Assembly: GCF_016632335.1 (NCBI RefSeq) | Contig: NZ_JAEPBG010000002.1 | Location: forward strand, 248,001-312,000 | Source: Noviherbaspirillum pedocola | GTDB lineage: Bacteria; Pseudomonadota; Gammaproteobacteria; Burkholderiales; Burkholderiaceae_D | Direction: 5' to 3' | DNA length: 64,000 nucleotides | Part shown: positions 46,695 through 56,172 of the stretch, in pieces | How positions within the stretch are numbered: position 1 is the stretch's first letter | Layout of the letters: every line of letters begins with the position of its first letter | Notes under the pieces: generated by a model | Databases searched by the model: none | What the model was told of the DNA's origin: nothing | Seen by the model: only the letters and a program-made list of their open reading frames with translations | Translations under genes and position numbers: made by a program

Positions 46695-47737
46695 AAGAGA
46701 GTAGCCAGGCAGGCCGCGCCGACATCGGGCCGGTCATGCTCGACGTGGTTGGCACAACGCTGACGAGCGAAGATATCCGCCGCATCGTGCATCCGCTGAC
46801 CGGTGGCGTGATCCTGTTCGCGCGCAATTTCGAAAGCCGCCATCAATTGATCGCGCTGACCGGCGCCATTCGCGCCTTGCGTCCCGACGTGCTGATCGCG
46901 GTGGACCATGAAGGCGGCAGAGTGCAGCGTTTTCGCAGCGACGGCTTCACCCGCCTGCCGGCGATGCGCCGCCTCGGCGACTTGTGGGATACCGACGAAG
47001 CGCAGGCACTGAATGCCGCCACTGCGGTCGGCTACGTGCTGGCCGCCGAGCTGCGCGCCTGCGGCATCGATCTGTCGTTCACGCCGGTGCTGGATCTGGA
47101 CTATGGCGAATCCGGCGTCATCGGCGACCGCGCGTTCCACCGCGGTCCGCGCGCAGTGGCGATGCTGGCGCGCAGCCTCAACCATGGCCTGGCGCTGGCC
47201 GGCATGGCCAATTGCGGCAAGCATTTCCCCGGGCATGGCTTCGTGCGCGCCGATTCACATGTGGCAATTCCGGTCGATGAGCGCAATCTCGACGACATCC
47301 TGGAGCAGGATGCGGCGCCGTACGGCTGGCTCGGCATGAGCCTGGCTGCGGTAATGCCGGCGCATGTGATTTATCCGCAAGTCGATGCGCGCCCGGCCGG
47401 GTTTTCGCCGGTGTGGCTGGGCATGCTGCGCGAGCGCTTCGGTTTCGGCGGCGTGATCTTTAGCGACGACCTGAGCATGGAAGGCGCCAGTGTGGCCGGC
47501 AGCGTGACCGATGGCGCCCGCGCCGCGCTGGAGGCCGGTTGCGACATGGTCCTGATCTGCAATTCGCCGGACAAGGCCGACCGCCTGCTCGCGGAACTCG
47601 GCGATGCGGCGCATGATGCCGCATCCGTTGCCCGCCTAGCCGCGCTCAAGCCCGGCGGCGCTGCGCCATCCTGGGAAATCCTGCAGCAACAGCCGCGTTA
47701 TCGCGAAGCCAAGCGCCTGATCGAAGCCTTGTCCTGA
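46691..47737 (+). CDS. nagZ: Beta-N-acetylhexosaminidase NagZ
   Basis: 348 aa, cytosolic, family GH3. It removes GlcNAc from anhydro-muropeptides in cell wall recycling. It has [25 protein letters not shown], the catalytic loop [15 protein letters not shown] and the nucleophile Asp in [11 protein letters not shown]. It overlaps acpS (ATGA), and uvrC follows after 28 nt. Confidence 0.96.
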   Translation: MKESSQAGRADIGPVMLDVVGTTLTSEDIRRIVHPLTGGVILFARNFESRHQLIALTGAIRALRPDVLIAVDHEGGRVQRFRSDGFTRLPAMRRLGDLWDTDEAQALNAATAVGYVLAAELRACGIDLSFTPVLDLDYGESGVIGDRAFHRGPRAVAMLARSLNHGLALAGMANCGKHFPGHGFVRADSHVAIPVDERNLDDILEQDAAPYGWLGMSLAAVMPAHVIYPQVDARPAGFSPVWLGMLRERFGFGGVIFSDDLSMEGASVAGSVTDGARAALEAGCDMVLICNSPDKADRLLAELGDAAHDAASVARLAALKPGGAAPSWEILQQQPRYREAKRLIEALS

Positions 47738-47765
47738 ATCCATTCGTATTGCCTGACGCTGGAAC

Positions 47766-49622
47766 ATGTCTGAAACCACCGCTCCCGATCCGCGCGCAGT
47801 CGTGCTGGAAACCGTAGCCAAGCTGCCGCATCTGCCGGGGGTGTACCGCTATTTCGATGCCGACAACGTGCTGCTGTATGTCGGCAAGGCGCGCGACCTG
47901 AAGAAGCGCGTATCCAGCTACTTTCAGAAGACCATCGCCAGTCCGCGCATTGCGATGATGGTTGAGCGCATCGCCCGGCTGGAAACCACGGTGACTCGCA
48001 GTGAAGCCGAGGCGCTGCTGCTGGAAAACAACCTGATCAAGACACTGCAGCCGCGCTACAACATCCTGTTCCGCGACGACAAGTCTTATCCCTATCTCAA
48101 GCTGTCCGGTGACGCTTTCCCGCGCATGGCCTATTACCGCGGCGCGGTGGACAAGAAGAACCAGTATTTCGGTCCGTTTCCCAGCGCGTGGGCGGTGAAG
48201 GAATCGATGCAGATCCTGCAGAAGATTTTCCTGCTGCGCACCTGTGAGGATTCGGTATTCGCCAACCGTACCCGGCCATGCCTGCTTCACCAGATCCATC
48301 GCTGCAGCGCGCCCTGCGTGAAGGCCATCAGTGAAGAGGATTACGCGGCAGACGTGGAAAACGCCGCCAACTTCCTGCGCGGAAAGCAAAAGGAGTTGAT
48401 GGCCGCGCTCGAAGCGAAAATGCATGCCTTCGCCTCTGATCTGAAGTTCGAACAGGCTGCGGCGGTGCGCAATCAGATCAGCGCGCTGTCACGGGTACTG
48501 CATCAGCAGACGATGGAAACCGGCAACGATGCGGACATCGACATCATTGCTGTGGTAGTGCAGGGCGGACGCGCCTGCGTGAACCTGGCAATGGTGCGCG
48601 GCGGGCGGCACCTTGGCGACCGCGCTTATTTTCCGTTGCATGTCGACGGCGCGATGGCGGCTTCCGAAGGGCCGGTCGATGTCGAGGTGCTCAAGGCTTT
48701 CCTGGCGCAGCATTATCTGGACAAGTTCATCCCGTCCACGCTGGTGCTGAACCTGGAGCTGGATGAGCCGGAACTGATGATGGCGCTGATGGAGCAATGC
48801 GGCCACCGGATCAACCTGGTGTTCCAGCCGCAGGGACAGCGTCGGCAGTGGCTGGAAATGGCGCAGAAAGGTGCGGAAATATCGCTGGCACGGCTGCTGT
48901 CCGAACAGGGTTCGCAACAGGCCAGGACGCGCGCGCTGGTCGATGCGCTTGCCCTAGAAACCGAAGACATCGAAACCCTGCGCATCGAGTGCTTTGATAT
49001 CAGCCATACGCAGGGCGAGGCGACCCAGGCATCCTGTGTGGTATTCCACCATCACACGATGCAGAACAGCGAATACCGGCGCTACAACATCAATGACATC
49101 ACGCCGGGAGACGATTATGCGGCGATGCGCCAGGTGCTGACGCGGCGCTATGAGAAGGTAGCCAACGGCGACGGCGTGATGCCGGACGTGGTGCTGGTCG
49201 ATGGCGGCAAGGGCCAGGTCGAGATGGCGCGTCAGGTGTTTGTCGAACTTGGCCTGGACATCGGACTAATCGTCGGCGTGGCGAAAGGCGAGGGCAGGAG
49301 GGTCGGCCTGGAAACGCTGATCTTTGCCGACGGCCGGGCGCCCCAGGAACTTGGCAAGGAATCGGCCGCGCTGATGCTGGTCGCGCAGATCCGCGATGAA
49401 GCGCATCGTTTCGCCATCACCGGCATGCGCGCCAAGCGTGCCAAGGCGCGGCAGAGTTCTCAGCTCGAGGAAATCGAGGGCGTGGGCGCGAAGCGGCGCC
49501 AGAAACTGCTCGCGCGCTTCGGTGGCCTGCGCGGCGTGGTGGCTGCCAGCGTCGAGGAACTGGCATCGGTCGAAGGCATTTCGCGTCAACTCGCGGAAGA
49601 CATTTATCGGCAACTCCATTAA
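47766..49622 (+). CDS. uvrC: Excinuclease ABC subunit UvrC
   Basis: 618 aa. It makes both incisions in nucleotide excision repair. It has a GIY-YIG nuclease domain (GVYRYF, then [15 protein letters not shown]), Cys-containing segments around RTCEDSVF, a UVR motif near residue 205-240, the RNase H-like domain with FDISHTQGE and VLVDGGKGQ, and tandem helix-hairpin-helix motifs at the end ([27 protein letters not shown]). Confidence 0.97.
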   Translation: MSETTAPDPRAVVLETVAKLPHLPGVYRYFDADNVLLYVGKARDLKKRVSSYFQKTIASPRIAMMVERIARLETTVTRSEAEALLLENNLIKTLQPRYNILFRDDKSYPYLKLSGDAFPRMAYYRGAVDKKNQYFGPFPSAWAVKESMQILQKIFLLRTCEDSVFANRTRPCLLHQIHRCSAPCVKAISEEDYAADVENAANFLRGKQKELMAALEAKMHAFASDLKFEQAAAVRNQISALSRVLHQQTMETGNDADIDIIAVVVQGGRACVNLAMVRGGRHLGDRAYFPLHVDGAMAASEGPVDVEVLKAFLAQHYLDKFIPSTLVLNLELDEPELMMALMEQCGHRINLVFQPQGQRRQWLEMAQKGAEISLARLLSEQGSQQARTRALVDALALETEDIETLRIECFDISHTQGEATQASCVVFHHHTMQNSEYRRYNINDITPGDDYAAMRQVLTRRYEKVANGDGVMPDVVLVDGGKGQVEMARQVFVELGLDIGLIVGVAKGEGRRVGLETLIFADGRAPQELGKESAALMLVAQIRDEAHRFAITGMRAKRAKARQSSQLEEIEGVGAKRRQKLLARFGGLRGVVAASVEELASVEGISRQLAEDIYRQLH

Positions 49623-49686
49623 ATTACGCGCTGCATCGACCAGGGGCGTCAACCCGGCGCGCACTATCCTCATCAACCATTCCCTT

Positions 49687-50265
49687 ATGCCGTTCAATAT
49701 CCCGATTCTGCTGACCTGGCTGCGCATGGCGCTCATTCCTCTGGTGGTCGGAGTGTTCTATCTTCCGGACGCCTGGATGTCGCTGTATGCCAAGGGCGTG
49801 GCATCGACGGCGATTTTTATCGTCGCGGCGATTACGGACTGGTTCGACGGCTTTCTCGCGCGCCGCTGGAATGAAACCTCGGCCTTCGGCGCCTTCCTCG
49901 ATCCGGTCGCCGACAAGCTGATGGTCGCCGGCGCATTGCTGCTGCTGGTGCACCTGGGCCGGGCGGACTCGATCCTTGCCTTCATCATCATCGGTCGGGA
50001 GATTGCGATCTCGGCCTTGCGCGAATGGATGGCGCAGATCGGCGCTTCCAAGTCGGTCGCGGTCAGCTCGATCGGCAAGATCAAGACCACGGCGCAGATG
50101 TGCGCGATACCAATGCTGCTGTTTTACGGACGCCTATTCGGCGTCATCGACACCGGATTCTGGGGGCAATGGCTGCTGCTGATTGCGGCTGTGCTGACCG
50201 TCTGGTCAATGCTGTATTACCTGCGCCGCGCATGGCCGCTGATCAAAGCAACCGAACAGAAGTAA
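49687..50265 (+). CDS. pgsA: CDP-diacylglycerol-glycerol-3-phosphate 3-phosphatidyltransferase
   Basis: 192 aa, with about four to five membrane helices. It makes phosphatidylglycerophosphate. The CDP-alcohol phosphatidyltransferase motif is visible as DWFDGFLARR followed by GAFLDPVADK. The start at 49687 (MPFNIPILLTWLRM) is the family N-terminus. It follows uvrC by 64 nt and precedes the tRNA cluster. Confidence 0.96.
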   Translation: MPFNIPILLTWLRMALIPLVVGVFYLPDAWMSLYAKGVASTAIFIVAAITDWFDGFLARRWNETSAFGAFLDPVADKLMVAGALLLLVHLGRADSILAFIIIGREIAISALREWMAQIGASKSVAVSSIGKIKTTAQMCAIPMLLFYGRLFGVIDTGFWGQWLLLIAAVLTVWSMLYYLRRAWPLIKATEQK

Positions 50266-50280
50266 AACCGGGATGTGCCC

Positions 50281-50308
50281 TTGACACAACATTTCAAACC
50301 TCTATAAT
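50281..50308 (+). promoter_or_regulatory. Near-consensus sigma-70 promoter of tRNA cluster
   Basis: TTGACA (50281-50286), 16-nt spacer and TATAAT (50303-50308), 20 nt before the first tRNA-Gly, and followed by a GC-rich discriminator as in stable RNA promoters. Confidence 0.85.
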
Positions 50309-50327
50309 TCGGGCTCACTTCGGTGAC

Positions 50328-50403
50328 GCGGGAGTAGCTCAGTTGGTAGAGCGCAACCTTGCCAAGGTTGAGGTCGAGAGTTCGAGACTCTTCTCCCGCT
50401 CCA
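50328..50403 (+). tRNA. tRNA-Gly(GCC), copy 1
   Basis: 76 nt. Acceptor GCGGGAG pairs with CTCCCGC, discriminator T, encoded CCA. The anticodon loop TTGCCAA gives GCC. Identical to the two following copies. Confidence 0.97.
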
Positions 50404-50412
50404 GGTTTCATG

Positions 50413-50442
50413 AAAGAAGCCACATCATTGGCTTCTTTTTTT
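50413..50442 (+). terminator. Terminator-like hairpin between tRNA-Gly copies 1 and 2
   Basis: A perfect 9-bp stem (50413-50421 with 50430-50438, 8-nt loop) followed by a run of seven T, 10 nt after the first tRNA. It may limit expression of the downstream tRNAs or end a separate transcript. Confidence 0.75.
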
Positions 50443-50523
50443 GTGACAGGAGCGACGTGCGGCAGGCGTCGAATGCATCGTAAGTGAACATGTCCAGTGC
50501 CCTGGTTGCGCTGGAAACTCCAA

Positions 50524-50599
50524 GCGGGAGTAGCTCAGTTGGTAGAGCGCAACCTTGCCAAGGTTGAGGTCGAGAGTTCGAGACTCTTCTCCCGCTCCA
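50524..50599 (+). tRNA. tRNA-Gly(GCC), copy 2
   Basis: 76 nt, base-for-base identical to copy 1 including CCA. No clear promoter is seen in the 81 nt between the upstream terminator-like hairpin and this gene. Confidence 0.97.
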
Positions 50600-50666
50600 G
50601 ATTTCAAACGGAAGCAAACTCTTTCGTCAGGTGACCAGATTCAAAGGTCGCCTTTGCAGCAAACAT

Positions 50667-50742
50667 GCGGGAGTAGCTCAGTTGGTAGAGCGCAACCTTG
50701 CCAAGGTTGAGGTCGAGAGTTCGAGACTCTTCTCCCGCTCCA
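50667..50742 (+). tRNA. tRNA-Gly(GCC), copy 3
   Basis: 76 nt, identical to copies 1 and 2, with anticodon GCC and encoded CCA. Confidence 0.97.
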
Positions 50743-50808
50743 TGTTTCAGTAAAGTGCCCCGGTGTCGCATAACAACCGGATGCATTGCAGTACGTCGTG
50801 ATGATCAT

Positions 50809-50882
50809 GGCGGGGTAGCAAAGTGGTTATGCAGCGGCCTGCAAAGCCGTCTACGCCGGTTCAATTCCGACCCCCGCCTCCA
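50809..50882 (+). tRNA. tRNA-Cys(GCA)
   Basis: 74 nt. Acceptor GGCGGGG pairs with CCCCGCC, discriminator U as usual for tRNA-Cys, CCA encoded. The anticodon loop CTGCAAA gives GCA. It follows the tRNA-Gly copies as in many proteobacteria. Confidence 0.97.
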
Positions 50883-50892
50883 AATCCAGATG

Positions 50893-50926
50893 AAAAAGGC
50901 TTGATGCAACAGCATCAAGCCTTTTT
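50893..50926 (+). terminator. Terminator of tRNA-Gly/Cys cluster
   Basis: A long perfect stem (50893-50907 with 50912-50926) closes on an AACA loop and ends in a T-rich tail, 10 nt after tRNA-Cys. Confidence 0.9.
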
Positions 50927-51028
50927 GTTTTTCCACTTCGGAATTTATATTACTGACCAAAGGAAAGAGGACTTTCTTTCTCTGAATTAAGATAAGGCGT
51001 TTCATTGATCGTCATCAACATTGCCGCC

Positions 51029-51058
51029 TTGTTATTTTCCTTTCAAATTTTCTATAAT
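51029..51058 (+). promoter_or_regulatory. Promoter of tRNA-Val
   Basis: TTGTTA (51029-51034), 18-nt spacer and TATAAT (51053-51058), 46 nt before the tRNA. Confidence 0.7.
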
Positions 51059-51104
51059 CGCCGCACAGCAGATGCGATAAATAAACATCGTTACGTATTC
51101 CTGC

Positions 51105-51181
51105 AGGCACGTAGCTCAGCTGGTTAGAGCACTACCTTCACATGGTAGGGGTCAGTGGTTCGAATCCATTCGTGCCTACCA
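51105..51181 (+). tRNA. tRNA-Val(CAC)
   Basis: 77 nt. Acceptor AGGCACG pairs with CGTGCCT, discriminator A, CCA encoded. The anticodon loop TTCACAT gives CAC. It has its own promoter and terminator. Confidence 0.95.
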
Positions 51182-51194
51182 CTCTTCGCTAAAT

Positions 51195-51228
51195 AAAAAG
51201 CCGGCCGTTATTGCGGTCGGCTTTTTTA
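51195..51228 (+). terminator. Terminator of tRNA-Val
   Basis: A 13-bp stem (51195-51207 with 51214-51226, one G-U pair, 6-nt loop) ending in six T, 14 nt after the tRNA. Confidence 0.88.
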
Positions 51229-51470
51229 TTTGAATTGCGTGATTTTCCGCAATTTTGCGCCTGAACAAGAACTGGAAAATTTTTTGCCGTAATGAATTTG
51301 TTGTCTAACAGTCTATTGTCCAGCCTCAAGCCTGTTAAGAATTTTGTATCCATACTGAATCGCGCGCCCGGCATCGTTATCGCAATAATTCGGAGACATT
51401 AATCGGAAGAAATTGCGATTGGGGAGATGGGACATAAAACACTGCATACAGGATAGATAACGGAACGATC

Positions 51471-52505
51471 ATGAAAGCCAAAATTATTGCAATTTCCTGC
51501 ATTTCCTTTGCTCTGACAGCCTGCGGGGGCGGCGGAGGCGGCGGTGGAACCAGCACTGCACCTACGGGTCCTTCGACGCTGCAGCTGACGGCAAAGATCA
51601 ATGGCCAGCCGGTCAATTTCACCATCAAGGCTGGCGAGAGCAAGGTGCTGGGCGTGCTGACGGGCCAGGAAGTCGAGCTGGATGCGTCCGAGCCGGCGAT
51701 CCTTCTCACCAAGACCTATGGCACGGCGCAAGCGAACGAGACTGCCAATTCGCCGACGCAATTCAAGGCGACGATCAGCTCGACCAATGCCACGATCGGC
51801 AAGCTGGCGTTCAACACCAGCAAATCCCCGGCACTGGCCACGATTACCCTGGCGATTCAGGGCAGCAGCAACAGCTTCAATGCGGTCACGCCGGTGGTTG
51901 GCGATACCTTCACCTATTCGGAAGTCGACAAACAACTGGGAAGCACGCAGGACTTCGCCCAGCCGCTCTCCACGCACGTGGTCACAGCAATCAGCGCTAA
52001 TGGCTGGACCGAGGCTTACAAGGATCCGAACGGTGCGACTTACCAAACCGTGCAATTGAACAGCAATGGCAACCGTACGTCTTATACCGACCAGAATGCG
52101 AATCCGCTCACCAGCTGCACAACAGCAACATTCACTCCTGAAGAAAAACTCCTGGCCTTCCCACTGACGCCGACCTCTGCCTACAACGGCAACTGGAAAA
52201 CCGTTTGCGGCAACAACAGCCAGGACGAAAGCTTCACCGCTACCGTGAAAGGCATGGTCCAGATCGCTACCCCGGGCGGATTGTTCAACGCACTGCAGAT
52301 CGACACCCGAACGGTCGTCACCAACAGCACGCAGACCCTGCTTCCCGGCGGCACGTATCAACAGGACGTGACCGAATATTTCGACCCGGTCCTCGGCCGC
52401 AACGTAAGGTATACCGGCGTACGCACCTATCCGGCTGGCAACCCGACGTCCGGCACCTGGCTGACCAACGTCCAGATCGACCTGGTAAGCGCAGTCAAGA
52501 ACTGA
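51471..52505 (+). CDS. Hypothetical lipoprotein
   Basis: 344 aa. A short signal ends at LTAC (Cys18) followed by a run of eight Gly. The rest is Thr/Ser/Asn-rich and probably beta-sheet, with an early segment (LTAKINGQPVNFTIKAGES) that could be a small Ig-like domain and a later part ending in WLTNVQIDLVSAVKN. I recognise no family and see no catalytic motif. It sits between the tRNA-Val gene and the exopolysaccharide operon; a link to either is not evident. Confidence 0.8.
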   Translation: MKAKIIAISCISFALTACGGGGGGGGTSTAPTGPSTLQLTAKINGQPVNFTIKAGESKVLGVLTGQEVELDASEPAILLTKTYGTAQANETANSPTQFKATISSTNATIGKLAFNTSKSPALATITLAIQGSSNSFNAVTPVVGDTFTYSEVDKQLGSTQDFAQPLSTHVVTAISANGWTEAYKDPNGATYQTVQLNSNGNRTSYTDQNANPLTSCTTATFTPEEKLLAFPLTPTSAYNGNWKTVCGNNSQDESFTATVKGMVQIATPGGLFNALQIDTRTVVTNSTQTLLPGGTYQQDVTEYFDPVLGRNVRYTGVRTYPAGNPTSGTWLTNVQIDLVSAVKN

Positions 52506-52630
52506 TGAGTTGAATCCGCGTGCCCACCATGCACGCGGGTCTTTATGCGTGGACCGAAATCTGCAGCGGCAGACGCAATCCTGGAATAGCGAGTTCTGAA
52601 TTTGATTGTGCGCAGACAAGCCATTCGAAT

Positions 52631-52658
52631 CCAAAAATTACCCTATGCCAATTTTTGG
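52631..52658. promoter_or_regulatory. Palindrome upstream of exopolysaccharide export gene
   Basis: CCAAAAATT (52631-52639) and its exact reverse complement AATTTTTGG (52650-52658) are separated by 10 nt, 115 nt before the next start codon. The shape suits a dimeric regulator; no terminator T run follows in a useful direction. Confidence 0.5.
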
Positions 52659-52772
52659 GTTTGTGGCATCCTAAGCGCCCATAGCAGTATGTCAACACAA
52701 GCTGTTGTATCGCTATCAGAATTCCTGCCTCGTGCCGCTGCGGCGTATTCCACCAATTGCAAGGAGATTCAC

Positions 52773-53408
52773 TTGAAGTCCAAGAAAAACCAATTTTTCC
52801 GGCGCGCCACCGCTGCTGCCATGATGGGGGCGATGTTGATGCTGGCGGGCTGTGCAAGCACCGATTATCCGTCACTGGCCAGCGTACGCAGCGCGCCGCC
52901 TGATCACGGTTACCTGATCGGCCCGGGCGACACGGTCAATATCGCCGTGTGGCGCAATCCGGAAGTGTCGACCTCGGTGCCGGTGCGACCGGACGGCAAG
53001 ATCACGACTCCCTTGGTGCAGGACATGGATGCGAGCGGCAAAACCCCGTCTCAACTCGCACGTGACCTGGAAAAGTCGCTGGAAAAGTACATTCAGCAGC
53101 CTATCGTGACGGTAATCGTCACTGGTTTCGTCGGACCGTACAGCGAACAAATTCGTGTGATCGGCCAGGCAGCCAAGCCGCAAGCACTGCCGTATCGCGA
53201 GAACATGTCCTTGCTGGATGTGCTGATCGCCGTTGGTGGCGTTACCGAATTCGCATCCGGCAACAAGGCGATCGTGATCCGCAATGTCGATGGCAAACAG
53301 CAGAGCTTCTCGGTTCGTCTCAACGATCTGATTCGCCGGGGTGATCTGTCTGCGAACGCGGCGATGCGCCCGGGTGATGTACTGGTAATTCCGGAAAGCT
53401 TCTTCTGA
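52773..53408 (+). CDS. XrtA-system polysaccharide export lipoprotein (Wza-like)
   Basis: 211 aa. A lipoprotein signal (MLMLAGC) leads to a polysaccharide export domain: GYLIGPGDTVNIAVWRNPE, then SVPVRPDGKITTPLVQDMDASG, and a SLBB-like second half (IRVIGQAAKPQALPYREN). It forms the outer-membrane exit of the exopolysaccharide. The start is TTG at 52773: AAGGAG lies 6 nt upstream and the signal peptide follows at once; the longer frame has no such site. Its short length matches the PEP-CTERM/XrtA-associated subgroup. Confidence 0.9.
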   Translation: MKSKKNQFFRRATAAAMMGAMLMLAGCASTDYPSLASVRSAPPDHGYLIGPGDTVNIAVWRNPEVSTSVPVRPDGKITTPLVQDMDASGKTPSQLARDLEKSLEKYIQQPIVTVIVTGFVGPYSEQIRVIGQAAKPQALPYRENMSLLDVLIAVGGVTEFASGNKAIVIRNVDGKQQSFSVRLNDLIRRGDLSANAAMRPGDVLVIPESFF

Positions 53409-53488
53409 TTCCTGGAGGGAGCAGAGAGGACTGGTGATGTCGCGGCGATTATCGCATTCGCCAGTCCAAAAATTTCCTGCTGGTCATT

Positions 53489-53532
53489 TCACTAATAATA
53501 GTGATACATTAGCTTTATTTCCATACGGAAAT
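53489..53532. promoter_or_regulatory. Two adjacent perfect palindromes in the exopolysaccharide locus
   Basis: TCACTA-ATAA-TAGTGA at 53489-53504 and ATTTCC-ATAC-GGAAAT at 53517-53532 lie in the AT-rich 300-nt gap between the export gene and the chain-length gene, upstream of a TATAAT box. They are likely binding sites for dimeric regulators. Confidence 0.5.
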
Positions 53533-53635
53533 TATCAGTACACACAGATTTGAGCCGATCGACATTGTCTGAAAATTGGTGCGCCAAAAAAGACGATAAA
53601 CGAACTTTGTTAAATTTTCAGCACATTATCTTACG

Positions 53636-53641
53636 TATAAT
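53636..53641 (+). promoter_or_regulatory. Probable -10 box for the chain-length/autokinase operon
   Basis: TATAAT 70 nt before the start of the chain-length gene, in an AT-rich region unlike the rest of the locus. A -35 match at normal spacing is weak, suggesting an activated promoter. Confidence 0.5.
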
Positions 53642-53710
53642 GTCGCGTTTTATGTTGCAGTGCGCCATACGCCCTCGGTAGATTGGCGCGGGAAAGACGG
53701 AGAGTGTCGA

Positions 53711-55225
53711 ATGGAAGAAACAATCAATCAGCTACTCTTCCTGGTAAAGGGGGTATGGAAATATCGCTGGCACGCAGTGATCGTGGCCTGGGTGATAGCG
53801 ATTGCCGGATGGGTGCGCGTTTATACCCTGCCTGATAATTACCAGGCTTCGGCCCGGGTATTCGTCGATACCCAGTCGATCCTGAAACCGCTGCTGGCCG
53901 GGATGACAACCATTCCGAACGTCGAGCAGCAGGTATCGATCATGAGTCGTACGCTGCTGTCGCGTCCGAATATCGAAAAGGTCATGCGCATGGTCGACCT
54001 CGATATCAAGGCCAAGACGCCGAAGGAACACGAAGAACTGGTCAACGACGTGATGAGCCAGATCCGTATCGGCACCACCGGCCGCGATGACATCTACACG
54101 CTGACCTACAACGATCCGAATCCGAAGCTGGCCAAGGACGTGGTGCAATCGCTGTTGACGATCTTTGTCGAAAGCAGCGTCGGCGACAAGAAGAACGATT
54201 CCGAGAAAGCGGTCCAATTCCTCGATGATCAGATCAAGGTCTATGAAGGAAAGCTGGTAACCGCCGAAAACGCGCTGAAGGACTTCAAGATCAAGCACAG
54301 CGGCTCGCTGCCTTCCGGCGGCGACTACGGCACGCAAGTGCAGGGCGCGGCCGATGCCTTGAACCAGGCCAAGCTCGATCTGCGTGAAGCCGAGCGCTCG
54401 CGTGACGCGATCCAGCAGCAGATCAACGGCAACGGTTCCGGCAATGGCGCTGGCAGCGTCGATCCCGAGCTCGATGCGCGCATTTTGGCGCTGCACAAGA
54501 ATCTCGACACGCTGCGCCTGCAATACACCGAGCAGCATCCGGACATCGTCTCGACCAAGCGCCTGATCGCCCAGCTCGAAGCGCAGCGGCGCGAAGAAGC
54601 CAAGAGCGGCAAGTCGGGCTCGACCGACCGTGGCGCCGGCTATAGCCCGATGCTGCAGCAGCTGAAGGTGGCTTTGTCGAATGCCGAGGCGCGCGTGGCG
54701 GCAATGCAGGCGCGCGTGGATGAGTACATGGCGCGTTATGACCGGGTACGGGCGCAGACTGTGAATGGTCCGGAACTCGAAACCCAGCTTGCGCAATTGA
54801 ATCGCGACTACCAGGTCAACAAGGACAATTACGAAAAGCTCGTCGCACGACGTGAGGCTGCGAAGCTGTCCGGCGACCTGTCGGCCACGCCGGACATGAT
54901 CAAGTTCCGCGTGATCGATCCGCCGATCGTGCCGCTGCGTCCGGCCGGACCGGATCGCCTGCGCCTGGCTTCGCTGGTATTCGCCGGCGCGCTGATCGCA
55001 GGCATCGCGGTTGCGCTGCTGCTGAGCCAATTGCGTCCGACTTATCTGAACCAGCAAAGCCTGCGCGAGTCCACCGGACTGCCGATCCTGGGCTCGGTAT
55101 CGATGAACTGGACCAACCTCGAAAGAGACAAGCGCAAGCGTAGCCTGTATGCATTCGGCGCGTCGCTGGTAGTGCTGGTAACGCTGTACGCCGGCTACAT
55201 GACGCGCATTCTTCTCGGAAGCTGA
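53711..55225 (+). CDS. XrtA-system chain-length determinant protein (Wzz/GumC-like)
   Basis: 504 aa. An inner-membrane co-polymerase that sets exopolysaccharide chain length. It has an N-terminal membrane helix (about 22-40) with a Wzz-type periplasmic start (NYQASARVFVDTQSIL), a long coiled coil (about 170-390), and C-terminal helices (LRLASLVFAGALIAGIAVALL and a final one near 485-500). There is no kinase domain; the autokinase is the next gene. The start at 53711 follows the family (EETINQLL). Confidence 0.92.
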   Translation: MEETINQLLFLVKGVWKYRWHAVIVAWVIAIAGWVRVYTLPDNYQASARVFVDTQSILKPLLAGMTTIPNVEQQVSIMSRTLLSRPNIEKVMRMVDLDIKAKTPKEHEELVNDVMSQIRIGTTGRDDIYTLTYNDPNPKLAKDVVQSLLTIFVESSVGDKKNDSEKAVQFLDDQIKVYEGKLVTAENALKDFKIKHSGSLPSGGDYGTQVQGAADALNQAKLDLREAERSRDAIQQQINGNGSGNGAGSVDPELDARILALHKNLDTLRLQYTEQHPDIVSTKRLIAQLEAQRREEAKSGKSGSTDRGAGYSPMLQQLKVALSNAEARVAAMQARVDEYMARYDRVRAQTVNGPELETQLAQLNRDYQVNKDNYEKLVARREAAKLSGDLSATPDMIKFRVIDPPIVPLRPAGPDRLRLASLVFAGALIAGIAVALLLSQLRPTYLNQQSLRESTGLPILGSVSMNWTNLERDKRKRSLYAFGASLVVLVTLYAGYMTRILLGS

Positions 55226-55283
55226 GCCGGAAGCTGAGCTGCGGCCGGCATGAACGAAGCATTGAATATGTGTGGGAGAAAGC

Positions 55284-56171
55284 GTGAGCATTATTGAGAA
55301 AGCGGCCGGAAGGCTGGACCGCAACAAGGCGGAAAAGGCGCCGGCGCTCGATGCGCGGCAGCCGGAAAGCACGTTCGACGCGGTCGAGGCCGCAGTGGCA
55401 GCCATGCCCGAACCGGTGATGGAGGCTTCCCCGCGGGTAGCCAAGCCAACGCAGCAGGTCAATATCAACCTCGAGCAATTGCACCGGCTCGGGATGGTCA
55501 CGCCCGAGGGCGAGCGCACGCCGGTGTCGGAAGAGTTCCGCATCATCAAGCGTCCATTGATCAAGGCGGCGTTCAACCGTGGCCTGGATGGCAGCAAGCG
55601 CCATGCGAACCTGATCATGGTTACCAGCTCGCTGCCCGGCGAAGGCAAGACCTTCTGCGCAATCAACCTGGCGATGAGCATCGCGATGGAAATGGACCAC
55701 ACGGTGCTGCTGGTGGACGCCGACGTTGCGCGTCCGTCGGTGCCGCGTTACCTGGGCATCGATGCGCAGCAGGGCCTGATGGATGTGCTGACCAACGACA
55801 AGCTCGATCTGTCCGACGTCATGCTGCGCACCAATGTCGATACGCTGCGCCTGCTGCCGGCGGGAGAGTCGCATCGAAATGCGACCGAACTGCTGGCCAG
55901 CCTTGCGATGAGCAATCTGCTCGATGAAATCGCCCGGCGCTATCCGGACCGCATCGTGATTTTCGATTCGCCGCCCCTGCTGCTGACCTCCGAAGCGCGC
56001 GCGCTGGCAGGGCAGATGGGCCAGATCGTCATGGTGGTCGAGGCTGAGACCACGACGCAGCATGCGGTCAAGGATGCATTGCGCCAGCTCGGCAGCGACG
56101 ATAACGTCAGCCTCATCTATAACAAAGCGCACGCCTTCGGCGGCAATAATTACGGATATGGATATAACTGA
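55284..56171 (+). CDS. XrtA-associated tyrosine autokinase
   Basis: 295 aa, a BY-kinase. The Walker A motif is SLPGEGKTF, Walker A' VLLVDADVARPSVPRYL, and Walker B VIFDSPPLLLT. The C-terminus ends in a Tyr cluster (NNYGYGYN) suitable for autophosphorylation. It pairs with the chain-length protein to control polymerisation. The start is GTG at 55284, with GGAGA 4 nt upstream. Confidence 0.92.
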   Translation: MSIIEKAAGRLDRNKAEKAPALDARQPESTFDAVEAAVAAMPEPVMEASPRVAKPTQQVNINLEQLHRLGMVTPEGERTPVSEEFRIIKRPLIKAAFNRGLDGSKRHANLIMVTSSLPGEGKTFCAINLAMSIAMEMDHTVLLVDADVARPSVPRYLGIDAQQGLMDVLTNDKLDLSDVMLRTNVDTLRLLPAGESHRNATELLASLAMSNLLDEIARRYPDRIVIFDSPPLLLTSEARALAGQMGQIVMVVEAETTTQHAVKDALRQLGSDDNVSLIYNKAHAFGGNNYGYGYN

Positions 56172-56172
56172 G

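Noticed and set aside
50217-50786. Several nearly identical 60-70-residue minus-strand frames (GAGEESRTLDLNLGKV)
   Set aside because: They are antisense translations of the three identical tRNA-Gly genes, not a protein repeat family.
53732-55702. 656-residue minus-strand frame opposite the chain-length gene
   Set aside because: Spans two real genes and the gap between them in antisense; no start signal.
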